Source: Arsenophonus sp046530935 (GTDB lineage Bacteria > Pseudomonadota > Gammaproteobacteria > Enterobacterales > Enterobacteriaceae). Taken from it: a stretch of DNA of 6,265 nucleotides. The notes under the pieces are model-generated. The model had not been told where the DNA came from and did not search any database. It saw nothing but the letters and a program-made list of their open reading frames with translations. The translations under genes were made by a program, and so were the position numbers. Where the stretch lies: NCBI GenBank assembly GCA_046530935.1, contig JBHEQW010000014.1, positions 1-6,265 of the forward strand, read 5' to 3'. Of the stretch, positions 1 through 6,265 are shown piece after piece (the stretch's first letter is position 1; every line of letters starts with the position of its first letter).

Positions 1-64
1 ATAAATATCAATAGTAAGTACTACAAAAAGAGATGCTATATGACTCTTGATGTTTTTTGAGTTG

Positions 65-391
65 TTAAATTATTGATATTTTAATATCGATTAAAATCCC
101 ATTACGATCAAAAATTAGTAATAGTGTTTGTTGCTTTATTTTCTTATGTTTGAGTTGTTGACGGAAAATATAGTACCAAACTTTCTGGCCAAACGGTTCC
201 TTTAGCATTGGTGTTCCTAATATATAGATTATTTGCTGTTGTGTCATTCCTTTTTGAATTTTTGCAATATCACTGGCATACAGATAGTTTCCTTGATTAA
301 TGTTAGGACGGTAAATAAACCGTTCTGCCATAGAGCAACCAGCTATTAAAACAACAATAAACATAGCAGCAATTAACAGTTTAGAATGCAT
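65..391 (-). CDS. bamE: Outer membrane protein assembly factor BamE (SmpA/OmlA family lipoprotein)
   Basis: This 108-residue lipoprotein is the small BamE subunit of the BAM complex, which folds beta-barrel proteins into the outer membrane. A lipoprotein signal peptide is visible: a charged start (MHSK), a hydrophobic stretch, then the lipobox LIAGC with the acylated Cys at residue 19. The mature part carries the family signatures YRPNINQGNYL (about 27-37), KGMTQQQ (47-53), LGTP (58-61), PFG (66-68) and FRQQ (76-79). These match E. coli BamE closely by memory. It is slightly shorter than the E. coli protein (113 residues) because the C-terminal tail after the last strand is reduced. The start is supported by AAGGAAG eight bases upstream. 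It lies downstream of the recN remnant, as in E. coli. It appears intact and under selection, in contrast to its neighbour. Confidence 0.96.
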   Translation of the reverse strand: MHSKLLIAAMFIVVLIAGCSMAERFIYRPNINQGNYLYASDIAKIQKGMTQQQIIYILGTPMLKEPFGQKVWYYIFRQQLKHKKIKQQTLLLIFDRNGILIDIKISII

Positions 392-416
392 GTTTGTATC
401 TTCCTTTAAAAATCTG

Positions 417-444
417 AATATAAATGATAATCAACATTAATGAA
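417..444 (-). promoter_or_regulatory. Candidate sigma-70 promoter for bamE
   Basis: On the minus strand a TTCATT element and a TATATT element are separated by 16 bases, and the -10 lies about 25 bases before the bamE start. The -10 is good and the -35 is weak. In AT-rich DNA such matches arise often by chance. The idea that bamE has its own promoter is reasonable because the gene upstream is dead. Confidence 0.3.
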
Positions 445-500
445 GTTGAAAACCTTCGTTCATTTTTTTGCTATAAAATACAATAAAGTTAAGGATATTT

Positions 501-2160
501 TTAATGAGTAAGCAGGTCTTTTAGGTAGATAGAAAATTTTCTGTTACTTTACCATCCATTAATCTTTACTATCCATTAATAAATGGAGAGAAGATAGCTT
601 CTTATAACCTAGTTTTTTATCTAAAAATTGAATTTTCGTTTTTGTTTTTCAATTATTAGTTTGCTTACTCACATAAAATAGTGATATAAACATGCTGTAA
701 GTTGAGATAAATTTTGTAATACATACAAAATTTGAGTTTGAATTGCCTAATTTACGTAACATTTTCCAATAACCTCGCAGTAGGGTCACTAATACCAACA
801 TCAACTTCATAGAAAATAAGAGCAAAGTGAGTGGATGTATCAGTTTTTCTTTAGTTAATTGTATGGCCAGATGCGAAATACATAAAACTGCTTATAGTTG
901 AAGCAATTTTTATTAATGCTTGATGTGGATGCCAAAGATTAGTTATAACGCTAAATTCTACTTAGCTTGGGCCATCAACATTTATAAATGTTCAGGATTA
1001 AAATTTACATCAACCGTAAAATAGCCGTGACGCATTGAAAGTTGATGCATAGTGTTGGTAATTAATTAAGTTAATTTACTAGCATATTGTTGCTGTATTT
1101 TATGGAGGTTGGCAACTATTTCTGTGCATATTGATGTTGAGCTTCGACATGACTAGTTAAGTAGTTACAAAATCTTGTTGCTAATTTAGTTTTTTTGTGC
1201 ATACCAGTAATTATTGGTATAATTCAAATAATAATTTGTGGCACATGCGTTATGTTTAGTTTAGCTTCTAAACTTAGATGTTTTCATATGCATTCTTCTA
1301 ATTCGAATAGTTGATATGATGATATACGTCAGTTAAGTTCAATATAGCGAAATAATTTATACTAACTTCATTAATTTAGCTTGATGCTTCTTTAAGCATG
1401 CCAAGTAAGTAATTGAATTGATTACTAACAGTAAGTAAGCTCATCAATTTCTTGTTTTTATATGATTTACCATACTGAAAATATTTTCTTCTTGATTCTT
1501 ATTTGAGAATTCGTAATCTATTTTAACTTAAAATAAGAAATTATTTTCGACTGGTAAATATTTTTTTCTTTCTATAATTTTTAATATTCATTAATTTGTT
1601 GTGGTATCAGTTCAGTTCATATAATTCTTTAAGAAGAAGATATTGAACTAGTTGTTGGTGCGATATGCGATAGGCATTTAGTTGCTTGTTGTTGAAATTT
1701 TATTAATTTTTGGTAGCTTTAATGCTAATTTTTCTAGGCTGATTTCATTTTAGCTAAGAGAGATCCTTTAATTTGTGTAGGGTAAAAAAAAGTATTCAAA
1801 AGATACTTTTGATGCTGATTATCTAATAATAATTATTGAGCATGTTATCGATGTATTTGAATAACTAATGTGTCTCCAGTTCACGTAATTGTGATAATGG
1901 AAAACAGATGTGATATTAATAAAATCACATGAACGTCCATATTAGAAGTGATGACTTCTATGTAGCAAACATTCATTATAGTTATTTAACTGGTATTTTG
2001 GCTGTTTTGCCAAAGCTTGTTGCTATGAATATCTATTATACAGTATAAGTGATTTTCGATACAGATGTTGCCATAAAAAATAAATAGTCAGACAGATCAA
2101 ATAGATTCTTTCCATTATTCACTCTGAATATAAAGCTGCATCTCATTAGTTGTTTCGGTG
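501..2160 (-). pseudogene. recN: Decayed recN (SMC-like DNA double-strand-break repair ATPase)
   Basis: No open frame remains, but reading the minus strand across all three frames gives a collinear series of segments resembling E. coli RecN. From 5' to 3' they include ECLL and, after a stop, YGRS...FIN (about 1913-1974), PLSQLRELE (1874-1900), IH...HAQ...NQHQKYLL (about 1797-1856), QLFELEE...SLEAKL (about 1250-1313), LITNTMHQLSMRHG then FTVDVNFNPEHL (985-1065), EFSVITNLWHPHQALIKIAS (899-958), and the Walker B region IFYEVDVGISDPT (779-817). The end is KDLLTH followed by TAA at 501-503, matching the E. coli ending KELLAA. Many stops and frameshifts separate the segments. In Walker B the conserved Asp is now Tyr (FDEVD to FYEVD). 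The distance from ECLL to the end is about 80 bases longer than in E. coli, consistent with small insertions. The 5' part (about 2010-2160) is only weakly readable and Walker A is not recognisable. Its place between nadK and bamE is the enterobacterial position of recN. Confidence 0.93.
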
Positions 2161-2177
2161 ACAGTCTGTAGAATTTT

Positions 2178-2855
2178 ATGTTAATTCATGTATTGAAGCA
2201 ACTCATTTTAGTTTTATCCTCACAATATTGTCACAGTGAACATATTATTAGCTTGTGATAAGATTCATAAAGAACTATAACTATATCGTTGCAAAATCCT
2301 AGATTGCAGGAAAATACTTAAGAATCTTACTGGAAGTGCTCTGGCGAAACTACATCACAAGGATAGATGGTTTAGTTATATGCCATATATCTTGAATGTC
2401 TTGACTTATAGGAGTTATAGAAAATAAACAGGTAGTGATTTGAAAATAGCTTTTAGATGGCCTTACTGCTTCCTTACTTTATCTGCAATAGCAAACATAA
2501 ATATATTAAGTGCCATTGTTGAAGTTGATGAAACATTTTTCCATGGATCCTTTAAATGAAACCGTTATATTTAACATAGGAAACCTAGAGAGCGTAGGAT
2601 AAAATGAGATAAAAAGAAAGAAGAAATCGCTCGGTATTAATTATCTGAGATCGACAGGGGTTATCATGTGAGCTATAAGATTTTTGAAGAATTTAATGCA
2701 TTACATGTTAGCAGTTTTTTTGATCTAATCATTGATTGAAGAGTATATTTTTTTAAATAGAAGTTATTAAAAAATCTGGTGTTCTGGTGTATGGAGAGTC
2801 ACAGGCTATACGCTTCACTTTGATGCTTCATAAATCTGTTCTACATCCTTAAATT
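2178..2855 (+). pseudogene. Transposase remnant, IS1595 family (ISXO2-like)
   Basis: A broken transposase can be followed on the plus strand. A possible N-terminus (ATG at 2178) leads to a zinc-ribbon-like YCHSEHII (about 2226-2249). The codons at 2256-2270 (TGA TAA GAT TCA TAA) would read GKDSK with one base changed in each stop. After a frameshift comes YRCK...DCRK (2284 on), then NLTGSALAKLHHKDRW (about 2323-2370), FRW, and IVEVDETFFHGSFK (about 2515-2556). The last contains the first DDE-type Asp at 2527-2529. It is followed by HRKPRERR, another family signature. After a further frameshift, KKSGVL...SQAIRF (about 2769-2815) resembles the C-terminal part of the family. Stops interrupt the frame, for example at 2425-2427. 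The IS1595 assignment comes from remembered family motifs, not a search. No terminal repeats or target duplication could be found, and the C-terminal third is missing or scrambled. Confidence 0.78.
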
Positions 2856-2956
2856 AAATGTTGTTTAGCAGCAGTATTATCAAGAGATGATTTTCCATTG
2901 ATCCTGGTGCTAAACAACATTTAATTTAAGGATGTAGAACAGATTTATGAAGCATC
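2822..2956. repeat. Perfect 49-bp inverted repeat with 37-nt spacer
   Basis: Positions 2822-2870 and 2908-2956 are exact reverse complements over all 49 bases. The bases just inside pair partly (2872-2874 with 2904-2906), so the fold could extend a little. The left arm overlaps the 3' part of the decayed transposase frame, and the right arm lies between that remnant and nadK. Each arm begins with GATGCTTCATAAATCTG when read inwards. There is no T-run on either side and the stem is AT-rich, so it does not look like a normal intrinsic terminator. In a transcript running past the nadK stop, the repeat would form a very stable hairpin. It could be a recent inverted duplication, a small non-autonomous element, or an assembly fold-back. 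Confidence 0.95.
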
Positions 2957-3024
2957 TATAGATTGCTTTAAAAAAGCATACACCGTATTTTACTAATAAC
3001 TTCAGTTAAATAGTAATTAAAAAA

Positions 3025-3924
3025 TTAAAAAGTTTTTTTTGACCAGCCCAATTTTGAGCTTAATATATTGAAATAATTATAATTCTTTGGGTGGATAAGA
3101 TTAAGCTTTTTTTTACTTCGTTTGATTAAGACTTCATCATCATCTTGGATAGGTAAAATAATTTGGCTATCACAGCTGATTTCATAATTAATATTTTTTT
3201 GCCTAAATTTTAATTTAATACTACTATCGCTGCTGATAACTAGTGGGCGAGATGAAAGTGTGTGAGGAAACATAGGGACTAGGGCAATAGCTTCAAGATT
3301 TGGGGTAAGTATCGGGCCACCGGCAGAGAGTGAATAAGCGGTTGACCCAGTTGGAGTAGTAATAATCAGTCCATCAGAACGTTGAGAAAAAGCAAAGCGA
3401 TTATCAATATATACTTCAAATTCAATTATATGAGCTACTTTTCCTGGGTGTAAAATGACTTCATTAATTGCAGTGCTCATGCGAGGTTTATGATTTTTTT
3501 TGCTAATCTGAGTTTCCAGTAAGAAGCGTGCTTCTTCATAAAAATGTCCTGCTAATACTTCAGTTAGTTGTTGCAGAGCATTCTCCGGCCTAAGATCAGT
3601 TAAAAAACCAAGGTTACCGCGATTAATACCAATAACTTTATTTTCATAGCGTGAAAGTACACGAGCAGCGCCAAGCATATTACCATCACCGCCAACAACT
3701 ATAATTAAATCAGCTGTTTTCCCAATTTCTATTAATCTACCAATGGTAGTATTCTTTAATTTTAGCTGTTTAGCAATTTGTTGTTCAACAATAACTTTAT
3801 ATTTTTGTGCTCGTAGCCAATTATAAAGTTGTTCATGAGTTGCTAATGCCTCTGGATGTCGAGGATGACCAACAATGCCAATATATTCAAATAATGTCTT
3901 TTTTGCTGCTTTTCCGATCAGCAT
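3025..3924 (-). CDS. nadK: NAD kinase
   Basis: NadK phosphorylates NAD to NADP using ATP in the cytoplasm and is the only source of NADP in most bacteria. The 299-residue protein matches E. coli NadK (292) almost end to end. Visible signatures are IGIVGHPRHP (15-24), the nucleotide-binding GGDGN (78-82), GINRGNLGFLTDL (99-111), the NE pair in TAINEVILHPGKVAH (151-165), SDGLI (183-187), the glycine-rich TPTGSTAYSLSAGGP (190-204), SCDSQ (250-254) and the ending LGWSKKTF. The N-terminus is about seven residues longer than in E. coli. There is no later Met before the conserved core, and AAAGGAAA lies six bases upstream, so this start is kept. It is divergent from grpE, with recN (now dead) downstream, as in E. 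coli. All key residues are present, so it should be functional. Confidence 0.97.
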   Translation of the reverse strand: MLIGKAAKKTLFEYIGIVGHPRHPEALATHEQLYNWLRAQKYKVIVEQQIAKQLKLKNTTIGRLIEIGKTADLIIVVGGDGNMLGAARVLSRYENKVIGINRGNLGFLTDLRPENALQQLTEVLAGHFYEEARFLLETQISKKNHKPRMSTAINEVILHPGKVAHIIEFEVYIDNRFAFSQRSDGLIITTPTGSTAYSLSAGGPILTPNLEAIALVPMFPHTLSSRPLVISSDSSIKLKFRQKNINYEISCDSQIILPIQDDDEVLIKRSKKKLNLIHPKNYNYFNILSSKLGWSKKTF

Positions 3925-3956
3925 GCTTTATTTCCTTTTACAAGTTGGCGTGTTCT

Positions 3957-3984
3957 CTTGAATCCAAAACTTTTACCCCCATAT
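3957..3984 (+). promoter_or_regulatory. Sigma-32 (RpoH) heat-shock promoter of grpE
   Basis: CTTGAAT (3957-3963) and CCCCATAT (3977-3984) are separated by 13 bases. This is close to the established RpoH consensus, CTTGAA and CCCCATNT with 13-15 bases between. Transcription would start near 3991, about 40 bases before the grpE ATG. grpE belongs to the heat-shock regulon in E. coli, so position and function agree. Confidence 0.85.
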
Positions 3985-4020
3985 TAAGCTAATAATCTGG
4001 ATCAATGCTAAAAAGAATGT

Positions 4021-4024
4021 GGAG
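4021..4024 (+). promoter_or_regulatory. Ribosome binding site fixing the grpE start at 4031
   Basis: GGAG lies six bases before ATG 4031. A GTG at 4019 in the same frame would extend the protein by four residues, but it overlaps this site and has no good site of its own. The E. coli protein also begins MSS, like MSN here. Confidence 0.75.
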
Positions 4025-4030
4025 ATACCA

Positions 4031-4639
4031 ATGAGTAATAAAGATCATAAACTGCATGATGAGAAACCATCTAAAGAAAAAGAATTAAAAAAATCACAAA
4101 GAAATGAGGTAAAAGAACAAGTAATTGAGACTGAGCAAACACTTAGTTCTACTGAAGAAATATTAATTGATCCACGTATTAGTGAATTAGAGAAGCAGTT
4201 GCTTGAAGCTCAAAAACGTGAACGTGAAGTGTTGCTACGTGCCAAAGCTGAAGTGGAAAATATTCGTCGCCGTACTGATCAAGATCTTGAAAAAGTACAT
4301 AAGTTTGCCATAGAGCGGTTTGCTAATGAATTGTTACCTGTTATTGATAATTTGGAAAGAGCAATCGAAGTTATTAATCTGGAAAAGGCTGAATCAATAT
4401 CAATGCTTAAAGGCATTGAATTAACTTTAAAATCTTTTTTGGCTGCCGTTGGCAAATACGGTATTAAGGTAGTAGCGGAGAAGAATGTTCCTTTCAATCC
4501 AGAACTACATCAAGCTATGACAATGATTGATTCTCAAGAATGCGAACCTAATCAAGTTGTTGATATTATGCAGAAAGGTTATACTTTAAACGGTCGGTTA
4601 CTACGCCCTGCGATGGTAATCGTATCAAAAGCAAAATAA
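4031..4639 (+). CDS. grpE: Nucleotide exchange factor GrpE (DnaK co-chaperone)
   Basis: GrpE is a cytoplasmic dimer that releases ADP from DnaK and so drives the Hsp70 chaperone cycle. From ATG 4031 the protein has 202 residues (E. coli 197). The first 45 or so residues are charged and low in complexity (rich in Lys, Glu, Gln), as is usual for the disordered N-terminus. A long helix predicted to form the dimer coiled coil follows, from about ISELEKQLLEAQKRER through RAKAEVENIRRRT and HKFAIERFANELLPVIDNLERA. The C-terminal beta domain contains GIELTLKSFL, NVPFNPELHQAM and the family signature VVDIMQKGYTLNGRLLRPAMV. It runs divergently from nadK, behind a sigma-32 promoter. The end converges on ung, 44 bases away. 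I see no strong hairpin terminator in that gap. The gene is intact. Confidence 0.97.
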   Translation: MSNKDHKLHDEKPSKEKELKKSQRNEVKEQVIETEQTLSSTEEILIDPRISELEKQLLEAQKREREVLLRAKAEVENIRRRTDQDLEKVHKFAIERFANELLPVIDNLERAIEVINLEKAESISMLKGIELTLKSFLAAVGKYGIKVVAEKNVPFNPELHQAMTMIDSQECEPNQVVDIMQKGYTLNGRLLRPAMVIVSKAK

Positions 4640-4683
4640 GATGAAATAATATTACCAATATAGTTGTGGCATTTAGATTATTG

Positions 4684-5361
4684 TTATGGAATGATCGGTG
4701 TCCAGTTAATTGGACTTAATCCTTGTTTTTTTAGTATTTCATTGGTTTTGGAAAAGTGTCGGCAACCAAAAAAACCTCTATGCGCTGAGAGCGGTGAAGG
4801 ATGGTGTGCTTTAAGAACAAAATGTTTTTGCTTATTAATAAATTGGCATTTTTTTTGCGCATGTGACCCCCACAGTAAAAAAACTACGCCAGCACGGTGT
4901 TGATTAATTCCTGCAATAACTTTATCTGTAAAGATTTCCCATCCAAGATGGGAATGAGAATGCGCTTTGCCTTGTTCAACAGTTAAAACCGTATTTAATA
5001 GTAAAACTCCTTGTTGTGCCCAACTAACGAGATAACCGTGATCTGGGTATTTGAAATCGGCAATATCTTTTGTGAGTTCTTTATACATATTAAGTAAAGA
5101 AGGAGGCACAGGAATACCTGGGCAAACTGAAAAAGAGAGTCCATGGGCTTGATTGTGTCCATGGTAAGGATCTTGTCCTAGGATAACAACTTTTACTTTG
5201 TTCAGTTCGGTGTAACGGAAAGCATTAAAGATATCTTTTTTTGGTGGATATATTGTTGTACCTTGTTGTCGTGCTTTTGCAACATAAGCTAGGCTATTAC
5301 GGAAGTAAGCTTGTTTTTTTTCTAGACCGATGACATCGTGCCAATTGAGAAAAGATGGCAT
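4684..5361 (-). CDS. ung: Uracil-DNA glycosylase, family 1
   Basis: Ung removes uracil from DNA by cutting the N-glycosidic bond, the first step of base excision repair. With the start at 5361 (MPSFLNWHDV, matching E. coli MANELTWHDV) the protein has 225 residues and its numbering agrees with E. coli. The catalytic Asp64 is in GQDPYH (62-67), Asn123 is in LLLNTVL, and His187 and the intercalating Leu191 are in HPSPLS (187-192), followed by AHRGFFG. An ATG at 5394 would add 11 residues (MILIKTHKGIV). It is less likely because it lacks the E. coli alignment and the 5361 start has a clear ribosome site. One small oddity is His where E. coli has Pro just before the catalytic His (KAHHPSP rather than KAPHPSP). 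In E. coli ung does not sit next to grpE, so this order reflects a rearrangement. The gene should be functional. Confidence 0.97.
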   Translation of the reverse strand: MPSFLNWHDVIGLEKKQAYFRNSLAYVAKARQQGTTIYPPKKDIFNAFRYTELNKVKVVILGQDPYHGHNQAHGLSFSVCPGIPVPPSLLNMYKELTKDIADFKYPDHGYLVSWAQQGVLLLNTVLTVEQGKAHSHSHLGWEIFTDKVIAGINQHRAGVVFLLWGSHAQKKCQFINKQKHFVLKAHHPSPLSAHRGFFGCRHFSKTNEILKKQGLSPINWTPIIP

Positions 5362-5366
5362 AACAA

Positions 5367-5373
5367 TTCCTTT
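5367..5373 (-). promoter_or_regulatory. Ribosome binding site deciding the ung start
   Basis: AAAGGAA on the minus strand lies five bases before ATG 5361. It supports the 225-residue Ung over the longer form starting at 5394. Confidence 0.7.
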
Positions 5374-5389
5374 ATGTGTTTTGATTAAT

Positions 5390-5417
5390 ATCATATTAAA
5401 CTTAACATTCAGCTTAA
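5390..5417 (-). promoter_or_regulatory. Candidate promoter for ung
   Basis: On the minus strand TTAAGC and TATGAT are separated by 16 bases, with the -10 about 30 bases before the chosen ung start. If real, transcription would begin near 5383, which excludes the upstream ATG at 5394 and agrees with the shorter protein. The -35 match is poor and the region is very AT-rich, so this is tentative. Confidence 0.25.
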
Positions 5418-6265
5418 GTGAAGTAAATTTTTAAACGGAAATCGGTTGCTTTTCATTACATATTTTCATATTAAAAATTTTTGCTAAATATTATAAATAT
5501 TTTAAATAAAAAATTGATTTAAGATAGCAATTTATTTAGCATTAATAATGCTTTAAAAGCATTGAGTCATATCAATGACTTGATGATATTGAATTGTTTG
5601 TCTAGTTTAGAATGTAGTTCAGTATAGTGTGAGCGACGTGTGCTGCTTGGGTAGTGTTCATGATCTAATTGTTGGTTTATACTCTGCGATATGTTAATTT
5701 TTCATGAATTCATCCAGACAGCTGGAAATAAATCTGCTAGAAAGCGTAATCCTGGTAAATTAGGAAGACAACACGCGACTTTTCATGTTATACTGCTTGA
5801 TTATCAGAAGTGCTTTATGATCTCCCTCCTGAAATCAATGAAAGTCTAGACTAGAAATAGCTAGGAACTCAGTCCACAATTTTTTTAATACTTAAATATT
5901 ATCTACCTTTAGTCATGGATAATCCATGGTTTTTGAGCAAACGCCAAAAGGCCAAAAATCCGATTATGCTAGATACAACTGCATTGAGATGGAAATAATT
6001 GAAAGTATGCTTGTCGATAAATTTATCATCTATTATCTCATATATAAAACTATTGGCAATCCACTCTCATCCTTCACTCCATCATATTGTGGCAAACACA
6101 AAAATAATTAGGCCGATAGTCATGATGAATGAGGACAGGATGACGATTTATATTTCTTTGGAAAGAAACCCACAACCTTAGAGGGTAATTTATCTAGATC
6201 TAATTACTCCACCACATCAACTAAAAAGCTTTTTACCATTAATAGTGCTTGGAATAAATTTCTTG
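5418..6265. other. Gene-poor stretch, probably eroded sequence
   Basis: I find no gene I can name in this 850-bp region. Short open frames exist (for example plus 5691-5849, 5926-6111 and 5999-6181), but they overlap, lack convincing ribosome sites and do not resemble a protein I know. On the minus strand 6123-5899 reads as 74 codons before TAA, broken only by two TGA codons. The frame has hydrophobic parts (MTIGLIIFVFATI, then LNAVVSSIIGFLAFW) and could be the relic of a membrane protein, but I cannot identify it. I looked for grcA, the divergent neighbour of ung in E. coli, and for corB, which lies beside grpE there, and recognised neither. Small palindromes are noted separately. Decay of one or more former genes is the simplest reading. 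Confidence 0.5.
5538..5580. repeat. Two short inverted repeats upstream of ung
   Basis: AGCATTA-A-TAATGCT (5538-5552) is a 7-bp inverted repeat with a one-base centre. AGTCAT-ATCA-ATGACT (5565-5580) is a 6-bp stem with a 4-base loop. They lie about 180-220 bp before the ung start in very AT-rich DNA. They could be operator-like or simply chance, since nothing else ties them to regulation. Confidence 0.35.

Noticed and set aside
423..441. Fur-box-like sequence around TGATAATCA upstream of bamE
   Set aside because: Only one half resembles the Fur consensus and the other half is poor. AT-rich DNA yields such matches often.
2822..2956. Intrinsic terminator for nadK
   Set aside because: The stem is far longer and more AT-rich than a terminator stem, and no T-run follows it in the nadK direction.
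400..3024. CRISPR array, tRNA or other RNA gene in the long gap
   Set aside because: There are no regularly spaced direct repeats and no tRNA-like arms. The gap is largely explained by the recN and transposase relics.
2957..3024. LexA box upstream of the former recN
   Set aside because: No CTGT-N8-ACAG match was found between the nadK stop and the inverted repeat.
3807..3992. A 61-residue open frame on the plus strand
   Set aside because: It lies mostly antisense to the start of nadK, crosses the grpE promoter and resembles no protein. It is a shadow of nadK.
4279..4497. A 72-residue open frame on the minus strand
   Set aside because: It is wholly antisense to grpE, which is intact and clearly coding.
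4664..4903. A 79-residue open frame on the plus strand
   Set aside because: It is antisense to the 3' end of ung and is explained by that gene's codons.
5691..5849. A plus-strand frame starting MLIFHEFIQTAGNK
   Set aside because: FHEFIQ briefly recalls the ZapE/AFG1-type ATPases, but nothing after it fits, so no assignment is made.
5926..6181. Two overlapping plus-strand frames of about 60 residues
   Set aside because: They overlap each other in different frames, have no convincing ribosome site and show no recognisable motif.

Overview
The window looks like a piece of the chromosome of a gammaproteobacterium, most likely an AT-rich, host-restricted member of the Enterobacterales such as an Arsenophonus-type insect symbiont. 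That placement is an inference. It rests on three things: the encoded proteins are close to their E. coli counterparts, the gene order matches the enterobacterial block grpE / nadK-recN-bamE, and the base composition is low in GC with long stretches of gene decay. No sequence search was possible, so the genus is not established.

Layout from left to right. Four genes look intact: bamE (65-391, minus), nadK (3025-3924, minus), grpE (4031-4639, plus) and ung (4684-5361, minus). Between bamE and nadK lies about 2.6 kb without an open gene, and it is not featureless. About 501 to 2160 on the minus strand is a heavily decayed but still collinear recN, with E. coli-like segments readable across all three frames. 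About 2178 to 2870 on the plus strand holds the remains of an IS1595-type transposase, lying at the recN 5' end. A perfect 49-bp inverted repeat with a 37-nt loop (2822-2956) sits between the transposase remnant and nadK.

The 106-bp gap between the divergent nadK and grpE starts contains a near-consensus sigma-32 heat-shock promoter pointing at grpE. The grpE and ung genes converge, 44 bp apart. Upstream of ung, from about 5418 to the window end, there is roughly 850 bp with no gene I can name. It is probably eroded sequence, with one hydrophobic broken frame on the minus strand.

The surviving genes serve basic upkeep: NADP supply (NadK), chaperone cycling (GrpE with DnaK), outer-membrane protein assembly (BamE) and uracil removal from DNA (Ung). 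RecN, an SMC-like double-strand-break repair protein, has been lost. This pattern fits reductive genome evolution. I see no convincing novel defence or mobile system. The most unusual object is the perfect long hairpin inside otherwise degenerate DNA.
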